Counted from the first letter of the stretch, positions 25,501 through 34,836 are shown. The stretch: 64,000 nucleotides of DNA from Nioella sp. MMSF_3534 (GCF_030732985.1 NZ_JASHJX010000004.1:91580-155579); one strand, 5' to 3'. Notes: generated by a model not told the origin, from the sequence alone. Numbers and translations: made by a program.

Positions 25501-27204
25501 GTGACCCGGCAGGAGATGCTGCGCATTCTGTCCTTCATGGACGAAACCCGCGCGATCACGGAAAAACGGACAGAGCTTTCGGCGACGGATGCGCGCTGGA
25601 ACATCATCGCCTATGCCATGCGACGGCATCTGGAAGGCAAGCTACTGACCATCACCTCGGCCGCGATGGCCGCCGATGTGCCCTATGGCACTGCGATGCG
25701 TCGGGTAAACGAGTTGCTGGACACCGGCTTTCTGCTCAAGCGGCCACGGTCGAAGACAGGCAAGTCCTTCTCGCTTCACCCCACCCGCAAGCTGATCGAG
25801 GAGTTCGAAAGCTTCGCCATGCAGCTCAAGGCAATGGTGGGCAACACCTTCGGCTTTGCAAATGGCGATGGCGCGATGGAGGATTTCTATTTCGGCGGCT
25901 ACTATATGGCCTCTCGCATCCTGCCTTATCCGAACGCGATGCGCGAAGGGGTGGGCTATGACCGCACGATCCGGCTGGCGGTGCCCGTCGATCCCACATT
26001 CGAGACCATCCGCCAACGCGCGCAGGAGCTTGGCGGATTTCTGGGCACCAAGCTGGAGGTGGTGAATCTCACGCTGGACGATCTTCACACCGAGATCATG
26101 GCCAATGCGGGGCGCGAGGCCTCGGATTACGACGTGGTGGCCGTGGATCTGCCGTGGATTGGGCAACTCGCGGAAGAACGCGTGATTCAGCCGCTTGACG
26201 AGATCATCGCCCGCAACCGGTTCAACCCGTCCGATTTCCATCCGGCGGCCTACAAGGGATCGTCCTGGGCGGGCAGCCAATACGCCTTGCCGATCCAGCC
26301 CACGGCAGAGCTTCTGTTCTGCCGGTCCGATCTGTTTGCCGATGCCGGCCTGTCGATCCCCGAGACGACAGAGGAGGTTCTGTTCGCCGCGAAACTGCTG
26401 CACCGGTCGCGGATGAACCTGTCTGGCATCGTGATGAATTTCAAACGCGGCACGCCGGTCGCGCATACCTTCATTCAGACACTGGCCAGCTATGGCCAGC
26501 CCGTGATTGACTTGCCACGGGTGGGGGAGGATTTCGATTTCGGGACGCTGTCGGGCGAAAACTATCGCCCGCTTCTGACCAGCGACGCGGCGCGTGCAAC
26601 AGCCGAATTCCTGCTGGAACTGCGCAGTTATGCCCATCCTGACAGCCTGAAATGCGACTGGGACAGGCGGATTCGAATCTTTACCGAAGGCCACGCCGCC
26701 ATGTGCTATGGCTGGAGCGTCCGGGCCCGCGCCTTTGAACTGGACGAAACCTCGCCCGCGCATCAGAACGTGGCCTTCGCGCCGCACCCGCACGGGCCGG
26801 GCGCGCGCACCGTGTCACCGATCGGGGGGTTCTCGCTGGCGTTGCCGCAGGGGCTTTCTCCCGCAAGGGAACGGGCGGCATGGCGGGTCATGGAATACCT
26901 GACCCGGCCCGAGGTGTTGAAATGGTATGTCCAGCACGGCAACCTCAGCAGCCCGCGGTTTTCCACCAGCGCCGACCCCGAGGTGCAGGCGAAAAGCAGC
27001 CTTCTGGGCCGGGTGGACGCGATGGAGCGGCGCGGTGAGTTGCAGACATGGCCGCGCCCGCCGATCCCGGAATTTAGTGACATGCTGAGCGTTCTGGGGG
27101 ACGAGATCTACCGGATGCTGCACGGAGACAGCAGCGTAGAGGAAACGCTGACCCGCGCGCAGAACCGGGTGGATGCCATCATGCGGGAAAACGGGCGCTA
27201 CTGA
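25501..27204 (+). CDS. Winged-helix regulator fused to a cytoplasmic family 1 solute-binding protein (regulator 1)
   Basis: 567 residues. Residues about 30-98 form a winged helix of MarR/IclR-like type (ITSAAMAADVPYGTAMRRVN as recognition region, then KRPRSKTGKSFSLHPT as wing and exit). A helical linker follows, and from about residue 155 to 545 a full extracellular family 1 (MalE-like) binding protein: YDVVAVDLPWIGQLAEERVIQPLDE, GSQYALPIQPTAELLFCRSDLF, and a C-terminal PEVLKWYVQHGNLSSPR block. There is no signal peptide, so the binding domain is cytoplasmic and presumably senses an imported ligand. The start is GTG at 25501 after AAGGAGGGA. Paralogue of the 33079-34836 gene. Calling it a regulator is inference from the architecture. 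Confidence 0.83.
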   Translation: MTRQEMLRILSFMDETRAITEKRTELSATDARWNIIAYAMRRHLEGKLLTITSAAMAADVPYGTAMRRVNELLDTGFLLKRPRSKTGKSFSLHPTRKLIEEFESFAMQLKAMVGNTFGFANGDGAMEDFYFGGYYMASRILPYPNAMREGVGYDRTIRLAVPVDPTFETIRQRAQELGGFLGTKLEVVNLTLDDLHTEIMANAGREASDYDVVAVDLPWIGQLAEERVIQPLDEIIARNRFNPSDFHPAAYKGSSWAGSQYALPIQPTAELLFCRSDLFADAGLSIPETTEEVLFAAKLLHRSRMNLSGIVMNFKRGTPVAHTFIQTLASYGQPVIDLPRVGEDFDFGTLSGENYRPLLTSDAARATAEFLLELRSYAHPDSLKCDWDRRIRIFTEGHAAMCYGWSVRARAFELDETSPAHQNVAFAPHPHGPGARTVSPIGGFSLALPQGLSPARERAAWRVMEYLTRPEVLKWYVQHGNLSSPRFSTSADPEVQAKSSLLGRVDAMERRGELQTWPRPPIPEFSDMLSVLGDEIYRMLHGDSSVEETLTRAQNRVDAIMRENGRY

Positions 27205-27212
27205 GGCGCATG

Positions 27213-27252
27213 AAAAAGGGCGCGCGGCCTGATCGCCGCGCGCCCCGTCTTT
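27213..27252. terminator. Bidirectional terminator
   Basis: GGGCGCGCGGC (27218-27228) pairs with GCCGCGCGCCC (27235-27245), an 11-bp stem with a 6-base loop. It is flanked by AAAAA on the left and CGTCTTTCATTT on the right, so it can serve both convergent genes, regulator 1 and the sugar-binding protein. Confidence 0.85.
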
Positions 27253-27265
27253 CATTTCTGTCAGA

Positions 27266-28258
27266 TTACCAGGTCGGGCGTTCGAACTCGGTCACGTTCT
27301 CGGGCGTCACCATCGGGGTCTCGATCCCCTGAAGCGCCGGAACCTCGATGCCATTGGCCACGCGGATCGCCGTCTGAATGGCGAGGATCGCGTCATCGAT
27401 GGGCGACTGCTTGTTCGACCCCTGATGCCAGCCTTCCTGCATCGCGTCCCAGCCTTCGCCGAACTGGTTGCAGGTCACGACCGCGACTTCGCCCGGCTCC
27501 AGGCCCGCGCCTTGCAGCGCGCTGATCACGCCAAGGCCCATGCCATCGTCGAAGGCATAGACGCCGTCGATCTGGTCGCCATACTGGGTCAGGAAGGTTT
27601 CCATCACGGTCTGGGCGCGTTCGCGGTTCCATTCCGCTGTCTGGCTGTCGAGAATGGTGATGCCGGGATATTCATCGGCGATCCGGTCGAGGAAGCAGTT
27701 GCCGCGCAGGATCGACACCGTGTACCCCGGCGTGCCTTCGACGACCACGATATTGCCTTCGCCGCCAAGCGCTTCGGCCAGCATGTCTGCGGACTGTTCG
27801 GCTTGCAGGCAGTCATCGGGGCCGGTGTGACCGACGATGTAGCGCCGCCCCGCTTCGCCAATGGGCGAGTTCGAGGTGACCACCGGGATACCCGCGCGAT
27901 AGGCCGAGCGGATCGCCGGAATCAGCGCGTTCTGCGAGGTGGGCCAGACCACGATCGCGTCGGGGTTCTGGGAAATCATGTCCTGGATCTGGTCGAACTG
28001 CACGGCCGGGTCGCCCTGCGGGTCCATCACGGTGGCCTGAATGCCAAGCTCTGCCGCGTATTCCTCGGCTGCCTGTGCATACATCGCCTGATAGGCGTTG
28101 GACCCCGGATACAGAACGGTGATGCCGATCCGCGTTTCCGAAAGCGGCTGCTGAAGGTCGCCTCCCAGCCAGTCCGGTGCATCCTGCGCCATCGCCATGC
28201 CCGCGGTCATCGCCGCTGTCACCGCAAGGCCAAAGCCCCTTGTCATCAGTCTTGTCAT
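27266..28258 (-). CDS. Sugar ABC transporter substrate-binding protein (RbsB type, periplasmic binding protein type I)
   Basis: 330 residues. Signal peptide MTRLMTRGFGLAVTAAMTAGMAMA with cleavage after AMA. The mature protein has the type I fold pattern: IGITVLYPGSNAYQAMYAQAAEEYAAELG, DAIVVWPTSQNALIPAIRSAYRAGIPVVTSNS, and DQIDGVYAFDDGMGLGVISALQGAG. Delivers a sugar or polyol to the permeases encoded divergently. The start at 28258 follows GGGAGGAAAGAG. It is a different fold class from the binding-protein domain of the two regulators. Confidence 0.92.
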   Translation of the reverse strand: MTRLMTRGFGLAVTAAMTAGMAMAQDAPDWLGGDLQQPLSETRIGITVLYPGSNAYQAMYAQAAEEYAAELGIQATVMDPQGDPAVQFDQIQDMISQNPDAIVVWPTSQNALIPAIRSAYRAGIPVVTSNSPIGEAGRRYIVGHTGPDDCLQAEQSADMLAEALGGEGNIVVVEGTPGYTVSILRGNCFLDRIADEYPGITILDSQTAEWNRERAQTVMETFLTQYGDQIDGVYAFDDGMGLGVISALQGAGLEPGEVAVVTCNQFGEGWDAMQEGWHQGSNKQSPIDDAILAIQTAIRVANGIEVPALQGIETPMVTPENVTEFERPTW

Positions 28259-28377
28259 CTCTTTCCTCCCTTTTCGCGCCGCATCTCGGTTTGCCCTTTG
28301 GCAACGGGGCGTCGCGGCCTGCGCCCTTTCAACACCCCTGATCATGAGCCGCGGGCGCAAGCGTTCAACGCGCGACA

Positions 28378-28392
28378 TGTCCAAATCTGATT
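28378..28392. promoter_or_regulatory. Candidate operator copy 3
   Basis: Read on the minus strand this is AATCAGATTTGGACA, close to copies 1 and 2. It lies in the 273-bp divergent region between the sugar-binding protein and the permease operon. Confidence 0.45.
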
Positions 28393-28454
28393 TTCTTGAC
28401 CGCCCCTACGGGGGCTTCACGGGGACTTCATCGCGCCGCAGATCGGGGCCGAAT

Positions 28455-28470
28455 AACCAGATTGGATTTA
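28455..28470. promoter_or_regulatory. Candidate operator copy 4
   Basis: AACCAGATTGGATTTA contains CCA-GAT-TGG and resembles copy 5 (TTCCAGATTGGACAAATC). It lies about 60 bp before the first permease gene. Confidence 0.45.
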
Positions 28471-28531
28471 TTGGCGCTGTCTGCGGGCCAAGCCCTTCGC
28501 CTACCGTTTGGGACAGGGAGGAATCGTGACA

Positions 28532-29485
28532 ATGCAGACAGAGGTGAAGGCGTTCCTGCGTCGGCATGGGCTTTTGGCGGGGTTCGGGCTGTTCCTGATC
28601 TCGGTCGCCCTCAGCGCCGATGCGTTCCTGACGCCGGGCAACATTTTCGATGTCCTGAGACAGGTGTCGATCACGGGCGTCATGGCGGTCGGCGTCACCT
28701 TCGTGGTGATCACCGGGCGGCTGGATCTCTCGGTCGGATCGCTTCTGACCCTGCTGACGGTGATCGTGGTCGACCAACACAACACGTCCGGCCCGGCTAT
28801 GGCCATCCTGATCACGCTCGCGGCGGGGATCGGGGTTGGCATGTTCAACGGCGTTCTTGTCGGGCTTGTCGGGCTGAACGCCCTGATCGTGACACTGGCG
28901 ATGCTGTCCTTCCTGCAAGGGCTTGTCCTGTTCTATTCCGGCGGGTCGAACGTGAATGTCCAGAATGCGCAGACCACGTGGTTCGCGGTATTCGGGCGGC
29001 ACGACCTGCTCGGCGTCCCGGTGCCCGCGCTGATCTTCCTCGTGACGGCAGTGATCGCGGCCTTCGTCCTGAACCGCACGGTTTTCGGCCGCCAGGTCTT
29101 TGCCGTGGGCGGCAATGAAACCGCCAGCCGCTTTTCCGGCATCGCGTCGCGCTGGACGGTGTTCTGGGCCTACGCGCTTTCCGGGCTGACCACGGCCATT
29201 GCCGCAGTCATCATGGGCAGCCGCGTGATGGGCGCGCAGAACACCATCGGTCAGGGATATGAGCTGACGGTTCTGGCGGGTGTGATCCTTGGCGGCACGT
29301 CGCTGCTTGGCGGGTCGGGCAGTATCTGGCGCACGGTTCTGGGCATCACCATGCTCGGATTTATCCAGAACGGACTGCTTCTGCTCGGCTTTCCCTATTA
29401 CGTTCAGTGGCTCGTCACCTGGGCGGTCATCATCCTGGCGGTCTGGATCGACCTGGGCGCCAAACGCGGGAGGATCCTGGCATGA
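28532..29485 (+). CDS. Sugar ABC transporter permease (RbsC type), first
   Basis: 317 residues, strongly hydrophobic with eight to ten membrane segments. VVITGRLDLSVGS is the hallmark ITGGIDLSVG motif of RbsC-family permeases, and GGTSLLGGSGSIWRTVLG the conserved C-terminal loop. The ATG at 28532 has GGGAGG ten bases upstream; a GTG at 28526 is an alternative. The stop overlaps the second permease (ATGA). Confidence 0.92.
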   Translation: MQTEVKAFLRRHGLLAGFGLFLISVALSADAFLTPGNIFDVLRQVSITGVMAVGVTFVVITGRLDLSVGSLLTLLTVIVVDQHNTSGPAMAILITLAAGIGVGMFNGVLVGLVGLNALIVTLAMLSFLQGLVLFYSGGSNVNVQNAQTTWFAVFGRHDLLGVPVPALIFLVTAVIAAFVLNRTVFGRQVFAVGGNETASRFSGIASRWTVFWAYALSGLTTAIAAVIMGSRVMGAQNTIGQGYELTVLAGVILGGTSLLGGSGSIWRTVLGITMLGFIQNGLLLLGFPYYVQWLVTWAVIILAVWIDLGAKRGRILA

Positions 29486-30453
29486 GCGCGACCACATCCA
29501 TCACCAAGGCAGGCGGTCACAGCAGCGTCGCACGCCTGTTGATGCGCAACCACATCTGGGTGTTCCTGGCCCTGACCGTCGTGGTGTTTTCCGCCTCCAG
29601 CCCGTATTTTCTGACGGTCAACAACCTTGGCAACGTGCTGACGCAGGCGGCCTTCATCGGCATTCTAGCCATCGGCATGACCATGGTGATGATCGACGGG
29701 GAAATCGACCTGTCGGTCGGCGCGATCCTTGCGCTGGCCTCGGCGCTGGCCATCGGGTTGCAGGACCATATCGGCATTTGGCCCGCTGTCTTCGTGGGCT
29801 TGCTGTCGGGTGCCGCGCTTGGCTTTCTCAACGGGACTCTGGTGGCGCTGTCGGGGATGCATTCCTTCATCGTCACGCTTGGCGGGCTGATCGGCATCCG
29901 GGGGCTGGTCTTCATCTATACCGGCGAAGACGCCCTGATGGTCAGCGATTTCAGCTATACGGACTACCCCGAGATCTACCTTGGCCCGGTGTCCCTGACT
30001 GCGATGATCTTCATCGCACTGGCCCTGTTCTTCCAGTGGATTCTGTCCAGCACCCGCCACGGGCGTGAAACCTACGCCATCGGTGACAATATCGACGCGG
30101 CCCATGACGCAGGCATCAACATCAAGCGTCACAAGATCATCAACTTCACCCTCTGCGGCGCGCTTGCCGCCATCGCGGGTATTCTTCTGTCGATGCGCCT
30201 TGGCACGGCGGAGCCGAACGCGGGCAAGGTGTGGGAGCTGTGGACCATCATCGCCGTGGTGCTTGGCGGTACCCGGTTGCAGGGCGGCTATGGCAGCATG
30301 TGGATGACCATCGGAGGTGTGCTGACGCTGGCCGTTCTGCGCAACGGGCTCAGGCTGCTTAACACCCCGAATTACGTCGAGCTGATGGTGATGGGCACGG
30401 TCCTTGTCCTCGCGCTGCTGATCGACAAGCTTCTCAGCCGGCAGGAGGCATGA
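29482..30453 (+). CDS. Sugar ABC transporter permease (RbsC type), second
   Basis: 323 residues. Same family as the preceding gene, with MVMIDGEIDLSVGAILALAS and GGTRLQGGYGSMWMTIGG. Two different RbsC-type permeases indicate a heterodimeric membrane domain rather than the RbsC homodimer. The start overlaps the previous stop and its own stop overlaps the ATPase start, so the three are tightly coupled. Confidence 0.92.
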   Translation: MSATTSITKAGGHSSVARLLMRNHIWVFLALTVVVFSASSPYFLTVNNLGNVLTQAAFIGILAIGMTMVMIDGEIDLSVGAILALASALAIGLQDHIGIWPAVFVGLLSGAALGFLNGTLVALSGMHSFIVTLGGLIGIRGLVFIYTGEDALMVSDFSYTDYPEIYLGPVSLTAMIFIALALFFQWILSSTRHGRETYAIGDNIDAAHDAGINIKRHKIINFTLCGALAAIAGILLSMRLGTAEPNAGKVWELWTIIAVVLGGTRLQGGYGSMWMTIGGVLTLAVLRNGLRLLNTPNYVELMVMGTVLVLALLIDKLLSRQEA

Positions 30454-31964
30454 CCATGGCGGACCCGATCCTGACCCTATCCGGCATCACCAAGACCTTC
30501 CCCGGCGTGATCGCGCTGGACAAGGTCAGCTTCGATGTGCGCCCCGGTGAAGTCCACGCGCTTGTGGGGGAAAACGGCGCGGGCAAGTCCACGCTGATGA
30601 AGGTGCTGGCCGGGCTCTATCACCCCGATGCGGGTGCAATCATCTACCAGGGCCAGCCCGTCCAGATCGACAATCCTTTGGCCGCGCGCGAAAAGGGCAT
30701 CCTGCTGATCCATCAGGAACTGTCGCTGTCGCCGGAACTGTCGGTTGCCGAGAACATCTATCTGGGCGCGTGGCCGACAAATGCGCTTGGTGTGCTGAAC
30801 AAACGCAAGCTGCGCCGCGATGCGCAGGCGGCGCTGGATGCAATGGGATGCAGCTTCGGCCCCGATGACCGCGTCGGCACGCTTTCGGTCGCCATGCAGC
30901 AGATGGTGGAAATCGCCCGGTCGCAGGCGTTCAGCGCCAATGTGGTGATCTTCGACGAACCCACGGCCTCGCTGACCGACACGGAAAAGGACCAGCTTTT
31001 CACCACCATCCGCGGGCTTCAGCGCCAAGGGGTGGGGATCGTCTATATCTCTCACAAGATGGATGAAATCTTCGAACTGACCGACCGCATCACGGTGCTG
31101 CGCGACGGCCAGGTGCAGGGCACCGTGACCACGAAAGAGACCGACGCCACCGCCGTCACCCGCATGATGATCGGCCGAACATTGGAGGCCTATTTTCACA
31201 AGGCCGACAGCACCTTCCGCGACGAGGTGCTGCGCGTCGAGGGCCTCAGCCTGAAAGGCCAGTTCGGGGATGTGAGCTTCTCCGTCCGGCAGGGCGAAGT
31301 GCTTGGCTTTTACGGGCTCGTCGGCGCGGGCCGGTCCGAGGTGGTCGAAACCCTCTTCGGTATCCGCAAGGCCGACCGGGGCACGTTGCGCTGGCAAGGC
31401 GCGGAAATCCCGCTGCCGACGCCCCGGCAGGCCATCGACCTGGGCATGGCGCTGGTCCCCGAAAGCCGCAAGGAACAGGGGCTTGTCCTGATGATGGGCG
31501 GGATGGAAAACACCACCCTGCCGCATCTGGCCAGCTACGCCCGCAGAACCGTCATGGACCGGGGCAAGGAACGTGCCACGTTCGATGAATACAAGGATGC
31601 GCTCTCGATCAAGACCACGGGGCCGGAGCAGCCGGTCTCCACGCTGTCCGGCGGCAACCAACAGAAATTCGTTCTGGCCAAATGGCTGTGTGCAGGGCCC
31701 AAGCTGATCATTCTCGATGAACCCACGCGGGGGATCGACGTGGGGTCGAAATCGGCCATCCACACGCTGATCGCGAACCTCGCGGAACGGGGTCTTGCCG
31801 TGATCGTGATCTCGTCCGAAATGCCCGAGGTCCTTGGCGTCAGCCACCGGGTGCTGGCCATGGCCGAGGGGCGATTGGTCGGTGAATTCGAGGGCGAGGA
31901 GATGACCGAGGAAAACCTGATCGACGCGGTGTCGCATCACCTGGCACGGCCAGCGGCGGAATAG
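30450..31964 (+). CDS. Sugar ABC transporter ATP-binding protein (RbsA type, two ABC domains)
   Basis: 504 residues. The N-terminal domain has GENGAGKSTLMKVLAGLY (Walker A) and VIFDEPTASLTDTE (Walker B region). The C-terminal domain has GLVGAGRSEVVETLFG, a degenerate Walker A, then LSGGNQQKFVLAKWL and LIILDEPTRGIDVGSK. This asymmetry is normal for RbsA/MglA proteins. The start overlaps the second permease stop (ATGA). Confidence 0.95.
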   Translation: MTMADPILTLSGITKTFPGVIALDKVSFDVRPGEVHALVGENGAGKSTLMKVLAGLYHPDAGAIIYQGQPVQIDNPLAAREKGILLIHQELSLSPELSVAENIYLGAWPTNALGVLNKRKLRRDAQAALDAMGCSFGPDDRVGTLSVAMQQMVEIARSQAFSANVVIFDEPTASLTDTEKDQLFTTIRGLQRQGVGIVYISHKMDEIFELTDRITVLRDGQVQGTVTTKETDATAVTRMMIGRTLEAYFHKADSTFRDEVLRVEGLSLKGQFGDVSFSVRQGEVLGFYGLVGAGRSEVVETLFGIRKADRGTLRWQGAEIPLPTPRQAIDLGMALVPESRKEQGLVLMMGGMENTTLPHLASYARRTVMDRGKERATFDEYKDALSIKTTGPEQPVSTLSGGNQQKFVLAKWLCAGPKLIILDEPTRGIDVGSKSAIHTLIANLAERGLAVIVISSEMPEVLGVSHRVLAMAEGRLVGEFEGEEMTEENLIDAVSHHLARPAAE

Positions 31965-31973
31965 GAGACCAAT

Positions 31974-33089
31974 ATGGGTAAGCAGGAGATTGGGATCGGT
32001 TTGGTCGGGTCCGGCTTCATGGGGCGCTGTCACGCCAATGCCTTCCGGGCCGTGGGCGGGCTTTTCGACCTGCCGCTGGACCCGAAGCTGAGCATTCTGG
32101 CGGACGCGACCGATGACCTCGCGCAGCGGGGCGCGGCGGCGCTTGGGTTCGCACGATCGACGTCCGACTGGCAGGCCCTTGTCGATGACCCCGAGGTCGG
32201 CATCGTGGCGATCACCGCGCCCAATGTGCTGCACGCGCCGATTGCGCTGGCGGCCATCGCGGCGGGCAAGACCGTCTATTGCGAAAAGCCGCTTTCGACC
32301 ACCGCTGCCTCGGCGCTGGAGATGACCAAGGCCGCCGAGGCCGCAGGTGTCACCACGCTGGTCGGCTTCAACTTCCTGCGCAACCCGATGATACGCTTGG
32401 CACGGGACATCATCGCAAGCGGAGAGATCGGCGAGGTCACCGGCTTTCGCGGGCGTCACGCGGAAAACTACATGGCCAGTCCCGACGCGCCGCATTCCTT
32501 CCGCACCGATCCGGCGGGTGGCGGGGCGCTGGCCGATATCGGCAGCCATATCACCTCCATGGCGCGATTCCTCATTGGCCCGATCAGCGAAGTGCAGGCC
32601 GATTGCCGGACGATCTTCCCTACGCGCCCCGTTTCCCCGGGCAGCGCCGAACGCGCGCCCGTGAAGGTCGATGACATGACCCACGCCCTTCTGCGGTTTG
32701 AGAACGGCGCGGCGGGCAGCATCGAGGCGAACTGGGCCGCCACCGCCCGCACGATGGACCTGTCATGGGAGATCACCGGCACAAAAGGCGCGCTCGCCTT
32801 CAGCCAGGAAAACATGAACGAGCTTCTGCTCTGGTCCGGTGCGGCGGGGCGCAGCGGTTACACCCGGATCGAATCCGGCCCCGCGCATCCGCCATATGGC
32901 GCGTTCTGCCCCGCGCCGGGCCATCACCTCGGCTTCAACGATCTCAAGGTCATCGAAGTGGCGGAGCTGATCGCGGCCCATGCGGGGCAGGGTACTTGCG
33001 GTCCCGATTTCCGCGAAGCCTATGAGGTGCAACGCACCATCGAGGCGATGCAGGAAAGCGACCGGACGCGGGGTTGGGTCAGTCTCTGA
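31974..33089 (+). CDS. Gfo/Idh/MocA family oxidoreductase
   Basis: 371 residues. GIGLVGSGFMGRCHANAFRAV is the NAD-binding motif, VYCEKPLSTTAASALEM the EKP motif, and GGGALADIGSHITSMARFLIG the segment with the catalytic aspartate and histidine. It lies 9 bp after the ATPase gene behind TAGGAG, so it probably belongs to the importer operon and oxidises the imported sugar or polyol. Its last 11 bp overlap the 3' end of regulator 2 on the other strand. Confidence 0.88.
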   Translation: MGKQEIGIGLVGSGFMGRCHANAFRAVGGLFDLPLDPKLSILADATDDLAQRGAAALGFARSTSDWQALVDDPEVGIVAITAPNVLHAPIALAAIAAGKTVYCEKPLSTTAASALEMTKAAEAAGVTTLVGFNFLRNPMIRLARDIIASGEIGEVTGFRGRHAENYMASPDAPHSFRTDPAGGGALADIGSHITSMARFLIGPISEVQADCRTIFPTRPVSPGSAERAPVKVDDMTHALLRFENGAAGSIEANWAATARTMDLSWEITGTKGALAFSQENMNELLLWSGAAGRSGYTRIESGPAHPPYGAFCPAPGHHLGFNDLKVIEVAELIAAHAGQGTCGPDFREAYEVQRTIEAMQESDRTRGWVSL

Positions 33090-34836
33090 CAGCCTGATCC
33101 CGCACCATCGTCCTTTCACATCTGGCCTGCGCATCGCGCAACGCGGCACCCGGCTTCTTGTTGCGCAGCAGCATCGTGTGAATCTCTTCGCCAAGAATAC
33201 GCACCAACGTGTTGAGCTGGGGCACCGCAGGCCGCGGCCATGTCTGCAACTGGCCCGCACGGGCCAGCTTGTCCACCGTGGCAATGACCGGGCGGTCATG
33301 GGCGACGGCGGGGTCGTTGCAGACGCTGAAACGCGAACTGACAAGGCTGCCATTCTCGATATAAAGCTTGGTCGCAGCGGCTGACGTCAGGGTCTGCGCT
33401 GCCTGCTTGACCGCCGCGAACCGGCTGTCCTTGAGGTTCGCGGGCAAACAGATATTCCACCCCCCAAGCGGCGCAATCGGGCGTTGGCCGGGGCCAGAGG
33501 GATGCGGCAGATACCCGGTCCGCCCACAGGCGGGCGAGGTCGGGTCGTTCTCGATGATCGGCAGGATCTGGGTGTAGCAATAGCCCATGGCCGCCTGTCC
33601 CTGAGCATAGCATTTGGCACGTTCATACCATGACATCTGCAAGACACTCGGGGGCGAATAGGTCAACAGCTCCACCAGAAACTCCGCAGCCTCCAGCGCC
33701 TTGGGCGCGGTCAGCATGGGGACGAGGTGTTCAGGCCCCAGATCCTGCCCGCGAAACCCGTCCCCCATTGGCGGCAGGTTCAGCACCGGCTGGCCGAAAT
33801 CGGCCATCAGCATCATGAAGGTGGTGCCCACGGGCGTCCCCCGCGCGCCGTTCCAGCAAATGCCGCTGCGGTCAATCTCGGGGCGGTGAAGGGCGCGGGC
33901 ACAATCGAGCATTTCAGCCAGCGTCGCGGGTGGGGCCAGGCCGGCCTCTGCGAACAGGTCGCTGCGATAGATGAACAGCTCTGGCGTGGTCTGCACCGGA
34001 AGACCGTAGAGCGTTTCGCCCCGTAGCGCGGTGGACAGCGCCTCGGGATGGAAATCCATGTACTCAAGGGAACTTCCCGGCCCCATCTGGTCTATCGGCC
34101 GGATTGCCCCGGCGCGGATCAGCTCTTCCATCCAGCACAGGTCGCAGGTGACGATGTCATAGCGCGACACCGGCCGCGTCATGTCTTCGAGGATTTCCTC
34201 GTGCAGCCGGTCGATGGACAACGCGCGCACCGAAAGCTCCACCCCGAAATGAAGCTCGAACTGGCGTTTGAGCTTCTGCATCGCCATGAAGGTGGCGTCG
34301 GCATGCAGCAGCACCCGCAACCCGCCGGGAAGGTCCAGCTTTTCCGACAGAACCGGTAAAGGGGCAACAGCGGCAGAGGACAGGTAGGAGGCACCGAAGA
34401 AATAGTCGGTATCCTCCTCCAGCCCGAACACGGTGCCAAGCAGGGCCTTCATCCGGCGCACATAGTTCAGCCACGCGTCGATCAGCAAGGGCGTGGGGTG
34501 CAGCGAAAAGGTCTTGCCGCTTTTCGTGCGCGGACGTTTCGTGATCAGGCCACGGTCGACCATGTCCTCGATCAGGCGATGCGCGGTTCCGCGCGCCAGC
34601 CCGGAACTGTCGATCAGCGACGAGGGCGTTTCCATGCGCCCCCGCAGGTGCGACCGGACAAGCTGCACCATGATCGGCACCTCGCGGGCGGGCATGTCGA
34701 GCCCGAGGCAATCCTGCGTTTCATCCAGAAAACGGCTGACGAAATCGAGAAAGCGGTCCAGTTCATGGCCCGACATGTCGCTGAAGAACCCGCCTTCGCG
34801 GACCCCGTGCCGTTCCGTGAGTTCCATTTTCGTCAC
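33079..34836 (-). CDS. Winged-helix regulator fused to a cytoplasmic family 1 solute-binding protein (regulator 2)
   Basis: 585 residues, paralogue of the 25501-27204 gene and of the same build. A short N-terminal helical part (1-50) is followed by a winged helix at about 52-115 (SSLIDSSGLARGTAHRLIED, then KRPRTKSGKTFSLHPT, almost the same as in regulator 1), a linker, and a family 1 binding protein from about residue 170 (YDIVTCDLCWMEELIRAGAIRP, GETLYGLPVQTTPELFIYRSDLF, KLYIENGSLVSSRFSV). No signal peptide. The start is GTG at 34836 after GGAGGG; the ATG at 34827 is an alternative. One copy of the shared motif lies about 80 bp upstream. Function as a ligand-sensing regulator is inference. 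Confidence 0.83.
   Translation of the reverse strand: MTKMELTERHGVREGGFFSDMSGHELDRFLDFVSRFLDETQDCLGLDMPAREVPIMVQLVRSHLRGRMETPSSLIDSSGLARGTAHRLIEDMVDRGLITKRPRTKSGKTFSLHPTPLLIDAWLNYVRRMKALLGTVFGLEEDTDYFFGASYLSSAAVAPLPVLSEKLDLPGGLRVLLHADATFMAMQKLKRQFELHFGVELSVRALSIDRLHEEILEDMTRPVSRYDIVTCDLCWMEELIRAGAIRPIDQMGPGSSLEYMDFHPEALSTALRGETLYGLPVQTTPELFIYRSDLFAEAGLAPPATLAEMLDCARALHRPEIDRSGICWNGARGTPVGTTFMMLMADFGQPVLNLPPMGDGFRGQDLGPEHLVPMLTAPKALEAAEFLVELLTYSPPSVLQMSWYERAKCYAQGQAAMGYCYTQILPIIENDPTSPACGRTGYLPHPSGPGQRPIAPLGGWNICLPANLKDSRFAAVKQAAQTLTSAAATKLYIENGSLVSSRFSVCNDPAVAHDRPVIATVDKLARAGQLQTWPRPAVPQLNTLVRILGEEIHTMLLRNKKPGAALRDAQARCERTMVRDQAVRD

Noticed and set aside
30477..32684. 735-codon minus-strand frame opposite the RbsA-type and Gfo/Idh genes
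   Set aside because: Runs through two genes with clear motifs on the other strand; no motif of its own.
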